Program-made: the position numbers and the translations under genes | Shown here: in pieces, positions 16,228 to 25,164 of the stretch | Numbering within the stretch: the stretch's first letter is position 1 | Layout: each line of letters starts with the position of its first letter | The notes under the pieces: model-generated | Seen by the model: the letters and a program-made list of their open reading frames with translations, nothing else | What the model was told of the DNA's origin: nothing | The model's database searches: none | Assembly (NCBI RefSeq): GCF_003002955.1 | Contig: NZ_PVTJ01000002.1 | Coordinates: forward strand, 558,001 to 622,000 | Length of the DNA stretch: 64,000 nt | Direction: 5' to 3' | DNA from: Glycomyces artemisiae | GTDB taxonomy: Bacteria > Actinomycetota > Actinomycetes > Mycobacteriales > Micromonosporaceae

Positions 16228-16365
16228 TCACTGGCGCAGCAGGATCATCGCGATCACGAGCGTCACGAACCCGGTGCTTCCGACGAGGGCGAGGCATCCG
16301 AGGACGAGGAGGAGTGCAGATCGAGCGCTCAAGACTTCGTTGTCCTTTCTTGACCCCCGTGTCAT
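16228..16365 (-). CDS. 45-residue small hydrophobic protein, CreT-like toxin candidate
   Basis: ATG at 16365 opens 45 codons. A basic, polar N-terminus (residues 1-15, MTRGSRKDNE then VLSAR) is followed by one long hydrophobic segment (residues 16-43) and ends LLRQ. The form is that of small membrane-acting peptides of type I toxins. Alternatively the RNA itself may be active: codons 2-6 include ACA, GGG, TCA and AGA, rare in a genome this GC-rich, and CreT toxins work by sequestering rare tRNAs. No strong ribosome site is visible. It lies between the putative Cascade target and the mini-CRISPR, on the same strand as the latter, which is the creT-creA order. It could also be spurious. Confidence 0.4.
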   Translation of the reverse strand: MTRGSRKDNEVLSARSALLLVLGCLALVGSTGFVTLVIAMILLRQ

Positions 16366-16371
16366 GTTGGC

Positions 16372-16418
16372 TTACAAGAGATCTCAAGAATCTATAACGT
16401 GTCTTTCTTACGGCGGCA
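16372..16418. promoter_or_regulatory. cas3 promoter with the predicted mini-CRISPR target site
   Basis: On the plus strand TTACAA (16372-16377) and TATAAC (16393-16398) are 15 nt apart and would start cas3 RNA near 16405. On the minus strand TATAGA (16396-16391) would start the small-ORF RNA near 16384. The protospacer-like site is 16398-16418, preceded by AA at 16396-16397, which fits a type I-E PAM. A GAGATCTC palindrome (16378-16385) may be a further operator. Bound Cascade would cover cas3 -10/+1 and the upstream part of the minus promoter. Confidence 0.55.
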
Positions 16419-16474
16419 TCGGGGCAGGGTTAAGACGGCGGTCGTGCTGTAATGGGCTCGGGAGGCGTTGGCGA

Positions 16475-19354
16475 GTGATCACACCACTGGAGTGTGCCTT
16501 GGAGCTTTCTTGGGATGCGTCCCGTTTTGACACCGCCGCACTGACCTGCTGGGGCAAGTCGTCACATTCCGATGACGGTGCCTGGATGCCGTTGCATCGG
16601 CATATCTCCGATACCGCGGCGGTTGCCCGCCACCTGTTCCATCGGTTCCTGCCGGACTCGGTGCGGCGGACCCTGGCCGCGGCGTTGCCCGGCGGTGAGG
16701 GTGATGCCGCCGTGCTCTGCACTTGGCTCGCCGCCGTTCATGACATCGGGAAGGCCACTCCAGCTTTCGCGATGCAGGTGCCGTGGTTGTTCGCTTCCAT
16801 GGAGGCTGAAGGGCTCACCGCGAGAGCTCAGGTGACGGTCGACCGGCGCCAGGCCCCGCACGCCACCGCCGGGATGCTGATCCTCGACCGGTGGCTGGAG
16901 CAGCGGCACAATTGGGACCCGCAGCGCACCAAGCAGATCAGCGTCGTCGTGGGCGGCCATCACGGGTTGCCGCCCGACGGCTTGCAGTGCGAAGCGGCCC
17001 TTTCTCGTCCTTACCTGCTCGGCTGGTCTCGGCAGGACCATCCGCATTGGCTGCGCACCCAGTTCGCGCTGCTCGACTGGGCCGCCGAGTCGAGCGGGGC
17101 GGCAGGGCGCCTCGGCGACTGGCGTCAGCTGAAGCTCCCGCAGCCGGTGCAGGTCCTCCTTACCGGGCTCGTCATCATGGCCGACTGGATCGCGAGCAAC
17201 CCGGCGCTCTTCCCGTACCGCACCGACACCGCTTTCGACCAGAGCCGCATCAGGTCCGGGCTCGCCGAGCTTGATCTCACAACCCCATGGAGCGCGGTTG
17301 CGCCCGAGCTCGACGAAGATCTGCTCAGCACCAGATTCGGCCTCCCCGTGCACTACCAGCTCAGGCCGGTCCAACGCGCCGCGCTCGCCGAAGCCGTCTC
17401 CGCTCCTGTTGCGGGCCTGATGATCATCGAGGCTCCGATGGGGGAGGGCAAGACCGAGGCCGCTCTGCTCGCCGCCGAGGCGTTCGCGGCGAAGTCGGGC
17501 GCCGGGGGCTGCTATATCGCGCTGCCGACCCGTGCGACCTCAGACGCCATGTTCGACAGGGCCCTCGAATGGGCACGCCGTCTGCCCGACCGGCGTGGCG
17601 ACCGCGGCGACCACAGCATCGCGCTCGCCCACGCGAAGGCGTTCTCCAACACCAGGTTCACCAGGCTCTTCCATCGCGGAGCCGTGAGCGCCGTGGCACA
17701 GGACGAGGCCGGGCACGGCCCGAACGCCCAACTCATCGCGCACTGGTGGATGGCCGGGCGCAAGAAGAACATGTTCAACAGCTTCGTCGTCGGCACGATC
17801 GACCAGCTCCTGTTCGCCGCGCTCAAGGCGAAGCACCTCGCTCTGCGTCACCTCGGTCTCGCGGGCAAGGTCGTCATCATCGACGAGGCCCACGCCTACG
17901 ACGTCTACATGGGCGTGTATCTCGACACCGCCCTGGAGTGGCTGGCCTCGTACGACGTCCCGGTCGTGATTCTCTCCGCCACCCTTCCCGCGCAGCGCCG
18001 CTGCGAACTCGTCGCCGCATACGAGAAGGGCCGCAACGGACCCCGCCCGGCGGTAGGGCGGCGCAGGCGCCCCGCGCCGACGGCTGCGGAGCTGTATCCG
18101 GAGCTTATCGACGACATCGGATACCCGGCGGTGATCACCGCCGGAACCGAAGGCCCCGTTCGCATCCGACCCGTTCAGCCCTCTGGTCGGGTTACCGCTG
18201 TCGAAGTCCGCACCCTCAAGGACGACCCAAAGTCCCTGATCGACGTGCTGCAAAGGGAACTCGACGGCGGCGGCTGCGCGCTCGTCCTCCGCAACACGGT
18301 CAAGCGCGTCCAGGAGACCGCCAAGGCCCTCCGGGACGCGTTCGGCCCCGAACTCGTCACCGTCGCCCACTCCCGGTTCACCGCACCCGACCGGGCCGAC
18401 AAGGACGAGCTGCTACGCAACCTTTTCGGCCCGCCGGGCAACGGCCACGAGCGGCCCGCGAAGCACATCGTCGTCGCGAGCCAGGTCGCCGAGCAGAGCC
18501 TCGACATCGACTTCGACCTGCTCGTCACCGACCTGGCCCCCGCCGACCTCGTCCTCCAGCGCATGGGCCGCCTTCACCGGCACGAGCGCCCCGAACGCAC
18601 GCGACCGGCCCGCTGCTACCTCACCGGAGCCGACTGGGAGGCCGAGACAGCCGTGCCGGTGCCGGGGTCGGTCCGCGTGTACGGCGCGTGGGCGCTCCTC
18701 CGGTCCGCCGCCGTGCTGCACCCGTATCTCGACGGCGGCCGCATGGTCATCCTTCCGGGTGACATCGCGCCCCTCGTTCAAGCGGCATATGGGACCATCG
18801 ACATTGGACCCGCGTCCTGGCTCCCCGCCTTCGCGGCCGCCGAGGCTCAGGCGCAGGCGAAGCGGGCCGACCAACTTCACCGGGCGAAGACCTACAGGAT
18901 CCAATCGCCTTCGGCCGCAGGCAGTCCCATACTCGGCTGGCTGCACGGCGGCGACCCCCTCCAAGACGAAGAATCCCCCGAAGGCCGCGCCATGGTCCGC
19001 GACATCCCCGTCGACACCCTCGAAGTCCTCCTCATCGCCCGCGACGGCGACCAGTACACGACCTTGCCCTGGCTCAAACGCCACCGCCGCGTCGTCCTCC
19101 CGACCAACTCCTGCCCGGACGACGACCTCGCGAAGGCCGTCGCGGCGACGACGCTCAACCTGCCCGTCGAGATGTCCACGCCCGACGTCATTGACGCGCT
19201 CGAACGCCGCCACCCCTGGCTCGACGCCTGGCAGTCATCGAGGGACCTCGAAGGGCAGCTTGTCCTCGACATCGACCCCGCCACGGGCACCGACCTCGCG
19301 GGCTTCCACCTCGACTACGACCGACACGACGGATTGCGAGTGCGCCGACTGTGA
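16475..19354 (+). CDS. cas3: type I-E CRISPR helicase-nuclease Cas3
   Basis: GTG at 16475, 9 nt after GGAGG, gives 959 residues; in-frame starts further upstream would run through the promoter. The HD nuclease domain has His43/Asp46 (HRHISDTA) and the HD pair at 89-90 in AAVHDIGKATPAF. The SF2 helicase follows, with Walker A APMGEGKT near residue 320, DEAH at 470-473, SATLP near 505 and motif VI QRMGRLHRH near 690. Cas3 is recruited to the Cascade R-loop and degrades target DNA processively. It is the first gene of the cas operon and overlaps cas8e by 4 bp. Confidence 0.97.
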   Translation: MITPLECALELSWDASRFDTAALTCWGKSSHSDDGAWMPLHRHISDTAAVARHLFHRFLPDSVRRTLAAALPGGEGDAAVLCTWLAAVHDIGKATPAFAMQVPWLFASMEAEGLTARAQVTVDRRQAPHATAGMLILDRWLEQRHNWDPQRTKQISVVVGGHHGLPPDGLQCEAALSRPYLLGWSRQDHPHWLRTQFALLDWAAESSGAAGRLGDWRQLKLPQPVQVLLTGLVIMADWIASNPALFPYRTDTAFDQSRIRSGLAELDLTTPWSAVAPELDEDLLSTRFGLPVHYQLRPVQRAALAEAVSAPVAGLMIIEAPMGEGKTEAALLAAEAFAAKSGAGGCYIALPTRATSDAMFDRALEWARRLPDRRGDRGDHSIALAHAKAFSNTRFTRLFHRGAVSAVAQDEAGHGPNAQLIAHWWMAGRKKNMFNSFVVGTIDQLLFAALKAKHLALRHLGLAGKVVIIDEAHAYDVYMGVYLDTALEWLASYDVPVVILSATLPAQRRCELVAAYEKGRNGPRPAVGRRRRPAPTAAELYPELIDDIGYPAVITAGTEGPVRIRPVQPSGRVTAVEVRTLKDDPKSLIDVLQRELDGGGCALVLRNTVKRVQETAKALRDAFGPELVTVAHSRFTAPDRADKDELLRNLFGPPGNGHERPAKHIVVASQVAEQSLDIDFDLLVTDLAPADLVLQRMGRLHRHERPERTRPARCYLTGADWEAETAVPVPGSVRVYGAWALLRSAAVLHPYLDGGRMVILPGDIAPLVQAAYGTIDIGPASWLPAFAAAEAQAQAKRADQLHRAKTYRIQSPSAAGSPILGWLHGGDPLQDEESPEGRAMVRDIPVDTLEVLLIARDGDQYTTLPWLKRHRRVVLPTNSCPDDDLAKAVAATTLNLPVEMSTPDVIDALERRHPWLDAWQSSRDLEGQLVLDIDPATGTDLAGFHLDYDRHDGLRVRRL

Positions 19355-20985
19355 CCCCACGCTTCAACCTCGTCCACGACCCCTGGATCACGGTCCAACG
19401 ACTCGACGGGACGTCCGCAACCGTCTCCCTCACCGACTGCCTCGGCAGCGCCGCGGAATACGCCAGGATCACCGGCGACCTCCCGACCCAGGCGCTTCCG
19501 GTCCTGCGCCTGCTCCTCGCGATCGTCCACGCGGCGACCGACGGCCCCGCCGACGGCGAGGAGTGGCGCCGACTGTGGGAGTCGAAGCGCCTCCCCGCCG
19601 ACGACATCACCGAATATCTTGCCGCGCAATCCGACCGATTCGAGCTCTTCCATCCCGAGACGCCCTTCTACCAGGTCGCCGACCTCGTCACCAAGAAGGC
19701 CGAAACGGGCCTGAACGCCTTCATCGCCGACGTCCCGACCGGCAACCCGAAGTACGCTACCCGCACCGCCGAAGGCCTCGAACGCATCGGGTTCGCCGAG
19801 GCCGCACGCTGGCTCGTCCACTGCCAAGCCTTCGATCTCTCAGGGATCAAAGGAGCCGCCGACGGGGACCCCCGCGCCAAGGGCGGCAAGAGCTACCCCA
19901 TCGGACCCGGGTCCCTCGGCAGGCTCGGCGGCGTCTACGCCGAAGGCGACGACCTCGCCGAGACAATCCTCCTCAACCTCATGCCCCTCGACTTCCTCGA
20001 ATCCGCTGGAACCCCGATCGAAGGCGACCTCCCCGTCTGGGAACGCGAGCCGCAAAGCCCCGCGCCCGAGCGCCGCGAACCCGAAGGCGCACCCAAAGGG
20101 CTGCTGGACCTCTACACCTGGCAGTCCCGCAGACTCCGACTCGCCACCGACGGGCAGTCCGTCACCGGCGCGGTCATCTGCCAGGGCGACCGCCTCGAAC
20201 TGCGCGACCAATGGGCCGTCGAGCCGATGACCGCGTGGCGCCGCAGTGAGAACCAGGAGAAGCTGCTCAAGCTCGAACGGGTCTACCTGCCCCGCAGGCA
20301 CGACCCCGACCGCGCCTTCTGGCGCGGCATCGCCGCGAGCCTCCCCGCCCTCTCCGCGGGTACCACCGCGGGGGCGCGATCGGAGCCTCCCCTGATCGCG
20401 CGGTGGATCGGCCACGCCCACGCCAGCGGGCTCCTCGAACACCACCGGGCCTTCCACTACCACGCCGTCGGCCTCGCCTACGGAACTCAGGAAGCCGTCG
20501 TCACCGACCTCGTCGACGACCGCCTGACCATGGCCGCCGCCGTCTTCGACACCGCCCATCCTGAACTCGCCGCCACCGTCGCAGAAGCGGTGAACGACGC
20601 CGACAAGGCCGTCCGCGCGCTCGCGGCTCTCGCCCGCGACCTGGCCCGCGCCGCAGGCGGCCGCGACGGCGTGGACGGCGCCGGCACCTCGGCCGCCAGC
20701 GCCGGATACGCCGCGCTCGGCGCCCGCTACCGGACCTGGCTTGCCGAGCTCGGCGCGGACGCCGACACCGACGCGGCCCGAGCCGCATGGCAGGCGACCG
20801 TGTGGGCTGAAGTGCGTAACGCCGCCGCACGCCTCGTCCGGTCCGCTGGAGAAGCCGCATGGAAGGGGCGCGGCACCGGGGCCGACCGGATCAACAGCGC
20901 CATCGCCGAGACCCGCTTCCGCCGCAAGGCCTTCAAAGACCTCGAACTCGCCTTCAAAGTCCCCATTGGAGCAACGGATCGATGA
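19351..20985 (+). CDS. casA: Cascade large subunit Cas8e (Cse1/CasA)
   Basis: GTG overlaps the cas3 stop. At 544 residues it has the usual Cse1 length. Recognisable blocks are FNLVHDPWITV at residues 4-14, LPVLRLLLAIVHAA near 50, FHPETPFYQV near 95, and GGKSYPIGPGSLGR near 175-190, followed by the C-terminal four-helix bundle. Cse1 recognises the PAM, holds the R-loop and recruits Cas3. Its L1 and minor-groove elements set PAM preference, which matters for the AA-flanked site in the cas3 promoter. It overlaps cse2 by 4 bp. Confidence 0.96.
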   Translation: MTPRFNLVHDPWITVQRLDGTSATVSLTDCLGSAAEYARITGDLPTQALPVLRLLLAIVHAATDGPADGEEWRRLWESKRLPADDITEYLAAQSDRFELFHPETPFYQVADLVTKKAETGLNAFIADVPTGNPKYATRTAEGLERIGFAEAARWLVHCQAFDLSGIKGAADGDPRAKGGKSYPIGPGSLGRLGGVYAEGDDLAETILLNLMPLDFLESAGTPIEGDLPVWEREPQSPAPERREPEGAPKGLLDLYTWQSRRLRLATDGQSVTGAVICQGDRLELRDQWAVEPMTAWRRSENQEKLLKLERVYLPRRHDPDRAFWRGIAASLPALSAGTTAGARSEPPLIARWIGHAHASGLLEHHRAFHYHAVGLAYGTQEAVVTDLVDDRLTMAAAVFDTAHPELAATVAEAVNDADKAVRALAALARDLARAAGGRDGVDGAGTSAASAGYAALGARYRTWLAELGADADTDAARAAWQATVWAEVRNAAARLVRSAGEAAWKGRGTGADRINSAIAETRFRRKAFKDLELAFKVPIGATDR

Positions 20986-21683
20986 CCGACACCCTCGAAC
21001 CCGCGGCCCGAAAGCGGCCCAAGCAGCCGCGAAAGCCCGAAGCGCTCGGCGAGCACGTCGCGTCCGTCGTCGACGACCTCCAGCGGCGCTACCTCCGGCA
21101 GGAGTCCGCCGCGATCGCCACCCTCGCGCAGCTCCGCCAGGCCGTCAACGCCGAGCCCGGCACCGCCGGGCTCGCCGCGGTCTGGCTGCCCGACGCCTTG
21201 ATCGAGCGCGAGCTCCGCTATGACCGCGCCGAACCTCCGCGGGCGACGCCGTCGGAGCGGGCGCTCCACACCGCCGTGACGCTCTTCGCGATCCACCAGC
21301 AGTCCCAGCGTGAGCAGCGGATGCACACCCCGGGTACGACGTTCGCCGTCGCCTGCCAGTGGCTGGCCGCCGTCCGGGGCAACGATGAGACGGTCCACCG
21401 CCGCTTCGCTGCCGTGGGCACCGCCGCGACTTACGCCGAACTCGTCTACCACGTCCGCAACCTCGTCACCCAGCTGCGCGCCGCGAAGATCGGATTCGAC
21501 TACGGGGTGTTCGCCGACGACCTCTGCCTCTTCCAGCAGGGCCGCGCGCTGAACAGCGGCCTGACGGGCGCCGACCATGTGCGCGCCCTCTGGGGCCGCG
21601 AGTACTGGCGCGCCAGCGCGGGGCCGACTCGTCCCGCCGCAACCGACCCCGACACCGCCGACCCCTCGACCACCCAGGAGTAG
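20982..21683 (+). CDS. casB: Cascade small subunit Cse2 (CasB)
   Basis: ATG at 20982 overlaps the cas8e stop. The 233-residue helical protein matches Cse2: a LRQAVNAEPGTAGLAAVWLPD block near residue 45, ALHTAVTLFAIHQQSQ near 90, and a C-terminal VRNLVTQLRAAKIGFDYGVFADDL region. Two copies form the belly of Cascade and stabilise the displaced strand. A run of Lys/Arg/Pro precedes the fold and a Thr/Pro-rich tail follows it. The length is somewhat greater than the E. coli 160 but usual for actinomycetes. Confidence 0.94.
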   Translation: MTDTLEPAARKRPKQPRKPEALGEHVASVVDDLQRRYLRQESAAIATLAQLRQAVNAEPGTAGLAAVWLPDALIERELRYDRAEPPRATPSERALHTAVTLFAIHQQSQREQRMHTPGTTFAVACQWLAAVRGNDETVHRRFAAVGTAATYAELVYHVRNLVTQLRAAKIGFDYGVFADDLCLFQQGRALNSGLTGADHVRALWGREYWRASAGPTRPAATDPDTADPSTTQE

Positions 21684-21685
21684 CC

Positions 21686-22795
21686 ATGCCCCGCACCATC
21701 ATCGAACTGCACGCCCTCCAGACCGTGCCCCCCGCGAACTTGAACCGCGACGACACCGGTTCGCCGAAAACTGCCATTTTCGGCGGAATGCGGCGTTCAC
21801 GGGTCTCCAGCCAGTCCTGGAAGCGCGCGATCCGGCTCGACTTCCGCGACACGCTCGATGACGCCGACCTCGGCTGGCGGACCAAGCAGATCGTGAAGCT
21901 CGTCGCCGAGCAGGTCGAGGCGACCTCTGCGATCGGCAAGGAGGAGGCCCGCGACCTGACCGTGAAGGCGTTCAACGAAGGCGGCGTCAAGGTCAAGATC
22001 CAGAAGAAGGGCGACGAGTTCGAGGAGTCCGGGTACCTGGTCTTCCTCAGCCGCAACCAGATCGCGAACCTCGCCGCCGCGATCGTCACTGCACATCAGA
22101 GTGGCGAGAAGCTCGACAAGAAGGCCGTCAAGGCGATCCTGAACGACCGCCACTCCATCGACGTCGCGCTCTTCGGCCGGATGATCGCCGACGACGCCTC
22201 CCTCAACGTGGACGCCGCCTGCCAAGTGGCCCATGCGATCAGCGTCCACCCCGTCGAGACCGAGTTCGACTACTTCACCGCGGTGGACGACGAGAAGGAC
22301 GACCAGGACGAGACCGGCGCCGGCATGATCGCCACCGTGGAGTTCAACTCCGCGACGCTCTACCGGTACGCGAACCTGGACGTCGACCTCCTCCGCGAGA
22401 ACCTGGGCGACGACGCCGCCACCGCCCGCGCCGCGAGCGCGTTCGTGCGCAGCTTCATCCGCTCGATGCCCTCGGGGAAGATGAACACGTTCGCGAACCG
22501 CACCCTCCCCGACGCGGTCCTGGTGACCCTCCGCGACTCGCAGGCGGTCAACCTCGTCGGCGCGTTCGAGCAGCCGATCACCGAGGCCAACGGCCGCATC
22601 GAGCGCGCCTGCGAGGAGCTGAAGAACCAGCTCGAAGCCGTCAACAGCACCTACAACGAAGCGCCGCTGCACATCTGGACAGTGCGTCTCGGCGGGCGTA
22701 CCAAGGCGCTCGCCGACACCGGCGAGCAGGTGGACCTGCAAGGGCTCCTGGAGGGCGTCGAGGCCACGGTCGCCGCGCGGGTCGGCGCGTCCTGA
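21686..22795 (+). CDS. casC: Cascade backbone subunit Cas7e (CasC/Cse4)
   Basis: ATG is 2 bp after the cse2 stop. The 369 residues include the defining start ELHALQTVPPANLNRDDTG, then KTAIFGGMRRSRVSSQSWKRAIR. Later blocks are ISVHPVETEFDYFTAVDD near 190, TVEFNSATLYRYANLD near 215 and FVRSFIRSMPSGKMNTFANRTLPD near 255. Six copies form the crRNA-binding backbone and kink every sixth spacer base outward. In judging the mini-CRISPR target, such positions would tolerate mismatches. The stop overlaps the cas5e start (TGATG). Confidence 0.97.
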   Translation: MPRTIIELHALQTVPPANLNRDDTGSPKTAIFGGMRRSRVSSQSWKRAIRLDFRDTLDDADLGWRTKQIVKLVAEQVEATSAIGKEEARDLTVKAFNEGGVKVKIQKKGDEFEESGYLVFLSRNQIANLAAAIVTAHQSGEKLDKKAVKAILNDRHSIDVALFGRMIADDASLNVDAACQVAHAISVHPVETEFDYFTAVDDEKDDQDETGAGMIATVEFNSATLYRYANLDVDLLRENLGDDAATARAASAFVRSFIRSMPSGKMNTFANRTLPDAVLVTLRDSQAVNLVGAFEQPITEANGRIERACEELKNQLEAVNSTYNEAPLHIWTVRLGGRTKALADTGEQVDLQGLLEGVEATVAARVGAS

Positions 22796-23493
22796 TGGGC
22801 CGCAAGACCCTCCGGCTGCGGCTGGCGGGGCCCATGCAGTCCTGGGGCACCTCCAGCCGCTTCACCCGCCGCGCCACCGACGCGGTGCCGTCGAAGAGCG
22901 GCGTCCTCGGGATGCTCGCGGCCGCCAAGGGCGTGCGGCGCACCGAGCCGCTCACCGAGCTGCTCGACGTGCGCTTCGGTGTGCGGACCGACCAGCCGGG
23001 CACGCTCCTGCGGGACTTCCAGACCACGCGCCCGCTCGACGATCCCGCCGCCAACGCGACCCTTGCCGAGCGCTTCTACCTGTCCGACGCGATCTTCCTC
23101 GCCGCGGTCGAAGGCGACGCCGACCTAATCGACGGCCTCGCCGATGCGTTGCGCCGCCCCAGGTTCCAGCTGTTCCTGGGACGCCGCTCCTGCCCGCCTT
23201 CGGACAAGGTCCTCCTCGACGCCGTCGCGCTCCCGCTGGAAGAGGCGATCGCGGGCCAGCCCTGGCTGGCGAGAGCCCACCACCGCCGCCGGAGCCCGCG
23301 GCGCGTGGACCTGGAGATCGTGCGGGACGCGGGCACCGGCGAGCAGGGGGACGCCGTCCAGGACGTGCCGGTCAGCTTCGACCCGCGGCACCGCCGGTAC
23401 GAGTGGAGACAGGTCGTCCACGACCGCATCGTCGTCGACAATCCCGAGTCGCGTCTCCCGCACCATGATCCTTTCGCCGCCTTCGAGGTCTGA
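22795..23493 (+). CDS. casD: Cascade subunit Cas5e (CasD)
   Basis: The 232-residue protein opens with a RAMP strand and the typical RLAGPMQSWGTSSRF motif, followed by PSKSGVLGMLAAAKGV. Cas5e caps the crRNA by gripping the 5' handle, which in this system would be ATGAGCC plus one base. The G-rich region near residue 120 (LFLGRRSCPPS) is the usual second RAMP element. It overlaps cas7e by one base and precedes cas6e by one base. Confidence 0.96.
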   Translation: MGRKTLRLRLAGPMQSWGTSSRFTRRATDAVPSKSGVLGMLAAAKGVRRTEPLTELLDVRFGVRTDQPGTLLRDFQTTRPLDDPAANATLAERFYLSDAIFLAAVEGDADLIDGLADALRRPRFQLFLGRRSCPPSDKVLLDAVALPLEEAIAGQPWLARAHHRRRSPRRVDLEIVRDAGTGEQGDAVQDVPVSFDPRHRRYEWRQVVHDRIVVDNPESRLPHHDPFAAFEV

Positions 23494-23494
23494 C

Positions 23495-24172
23495 ATGTAC
23501 CTGACCCGCTTCCGCTTCAACACCGCCCGCCGCGGCGCCCGCGGCTTGCTCTCCGGCCCGAACCGGCTGCATGCGGCCGTGCTCCACGGCTTCCCCGAAC
23601 CCGAACGGCTCCAAGGAGAGAGCGGCCGCATCCTCTGGCGGCTCGACCAGGCCGCCCGGCACGACGCGGTCCTGTACATCGCCAGTCCCGAGGAGCCCGA
23701 CCTCACCCACTTGGTCGAGGAGGCGGGCTGGCCCGCCCGCGGCACCGGTTGGGACACACGGCCGTACGGGAAGCTGCTCGCCTCGCTCGACACGGGGCAG
23801 CGCTGGGCGTTCCGCCTGACCGCCAACCCGGTGCACTTCGCGCGCACGACGCCCGACGGCCCCAAGCGGTGGCTGCCGCATGTGACCCCGGACCAGCAGT
23901 TGGAATGGCTGCTCGATCGCTGCAAGGGCCGGGGGTTCACCATCCCGGCCAAGGCTGACGGGAGCCCCAACGTTACGGTCCACGACCGAACCTGGCTGCG
24001 GTTCACGAAGTCGCAGGATCGGCGGGAAGTGACGATCCGCGTGGTCACATATGAAGGCGCGCTGGAGATCGGCGACGTCGAGGCACTGCGGCACTCGCTC
24101 GTCCACGGCATCGGCAAGGCCAAGGCGTACGGCTGCGGCCTGCTGACCCTCGCCCCGCTCGGCGGCGGCTGA
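23495..24172 (+). CDS. casE: crRNA endoribonuclease Cas6e (CasE)
   Basis: The 225 residues form two ferredoxin-like folds: MYLTRFRFN at the start, a His-containing LHAAVLHGFP segment near residue 27 (His is the catalytic position in Cas6e), and the terminal glycine-rich loop GIGKAKAYGCGLLTLAP. It cuts pre-crRNA 3' of the repeat hairpin, leaving the 8-nt 5' handle. The hairpin geometry it needs (6-bp stem, 4-nt loop) is the one conserved in both degenerate repeats at 16118-16194. The stop overlaps the cas1 start by one base. Confidence 0.96.
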   Translation: MYLTRFRFNTARRGARGLLSGPNRLHAAVLHGFPEPERLQGESGRILWRLDQAARHDAVLYIASPEEPDLTHLVEEAGWPARGTGWDTRPYGKLLASLDTGQRWAFRLTANPVHFARTTPDGPKRWLPHVTPDQQLEWLLDRCKGRGFTIPAKADGSPNVTVHDRTWLRFTKSQDRREVTIRVVTYEGALEIGDVEALRHSLVHGIGKAKAYGCGLLTLAPLGGG

Positions 24173-25164
24173 TGGCTTCGATTCCCGGCGTCCCTCCTCC
24201 GGAACTGCCCGACCTGGTCCGCGTCGAGGACCGCATGTCGTTCCTGTACACGGAGAGGAGCACGCTCGGCCGCGACTCGAACGCGGTCACGATCAGCGAC
24301 GCGTCGGGCGTGGTGCATGTGCCCGCGGCGTCGCTCGGCGTCCTGATGCTGGGGCCGGGTACTCGCGTCACCCATCAGGCGATGCTCCTTCTTGCGGAGA
24401 ACGGATCGACCGTGATCTGGGTGGGCGAGTTCGGGGTCCGCTACTACGCCCACGGCCGGGCGCTCGCCGAGACGAGCCGCCTGATCGAGGCCCAGGCCCG
24501 CCTGGTGAGCGACCGCTCGCTGCGCCTCGGGGTCGCCCGCCGCATGTACGCGATGCGGTTCCCTGACGACGACGAGGTGTACGGGCTGACCATGCAGCAG
24601 CTCCGCGGGCGAGAAGGTGCTCGTGTGCGAGCCTGCTACCGCGAGCACTCGAAGCGCACTGGGGTTCCTTGGGGGTCAAGGAAGTACGACCCGGCGGACT
24701 TCGACTCGGGCGACCCGGTCAACCGGGCCTTGTCGGTGGCGCATTCTTGCTTGTACGGGGTGGTCCATGCGGTGACCGTGGCTCTGGGCGCTTCTCCGGC
24801 CCTTGGTTTCATCCACTCGGGGCACTCGCGGGCGTTCGTCTACGACATCGCCGATCTTTACAAGGCCGAGGTGACGATCCCTGTCGCCTTCGACGTCGTC
24901 GCCGCGACCCCGAACGACGTCTCGGCGGCGACCCGCCATGCGGTCCGCGATGCCCTCCGCTCAGGGAAGATCCTGGCGCGGTGCGTCAAGGACATCCGGG
25001 ACATGCTGGCCGCGGAGGACATCGAAGTCGATGGCGATGGGCGCGAGGACTATTGGATGCAGACGGCTGAGGTGCGGTTGTGGGACGAGGAGGGCGAGGA
25101 CGTCGCGGGCGGTGCGAACCACGACGACTCTGCGCCTGCTCATGAGCCCGAGGTTCCATTCTGA
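24172..25164 (+). CDS. cas1: CRISPR integrase Cas1 (type I-E)
   Basis: The 330-residue protein has the metal-binding triad at Glu148 (RGREGARVR), His215 (IHSGHSRAF) and Asp228 (YDIADLYK), each offset by seven from the E. coli residues 141, 208 and 221. The N-terminal beta domain and the ENGSTVIWVGEFGVRYYA block are typical. The C-terminal 40 residues are acidic and likely disordered. With Cas2 it integrates new spacers at the leader end. All key residues are intact, so adaptation should be possible. It overlaps cas2 by one base. Confidence 0.97.
   Translation: MASIPGVPPPELPDLVRVEDRMSFLYTERSTLGRDSNAVTISDASGVVHVPAASLGVLMLGPGTRVTHQAMLLLAENGSTVIWVGEFGVRYYAHGRALAETSRLIEAQARLVSDRSLRLGVARRMYAMRFPDDDEVYGLTMQQLRGREGARVRACYREHSKRTGVPWGSRKYDPADFDSGDPVNRALSVAHSCLYGVVHAVTVALGASPALGFIHSGHSRAFVYDIADLYKAEVTIPVAFDVVAATPNDVSAATRHAVRDALRSGKILARCVKDIRDMLAAEDIEVDGDGREDYWMQTAEVRLWDEEGEDVAGGANHDDSAPAHEPEVPF

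Noticed and set aside
16193..16397. Two 64-codon frames in the cas3 upstream region (plus from 16203, minus from a TTG at 16387)
   Set aside because: Their products are Arg/Pro-rich without structure, and they conflict with the more plausible 45-codon minus-strand frame and the mini-CRISPR.
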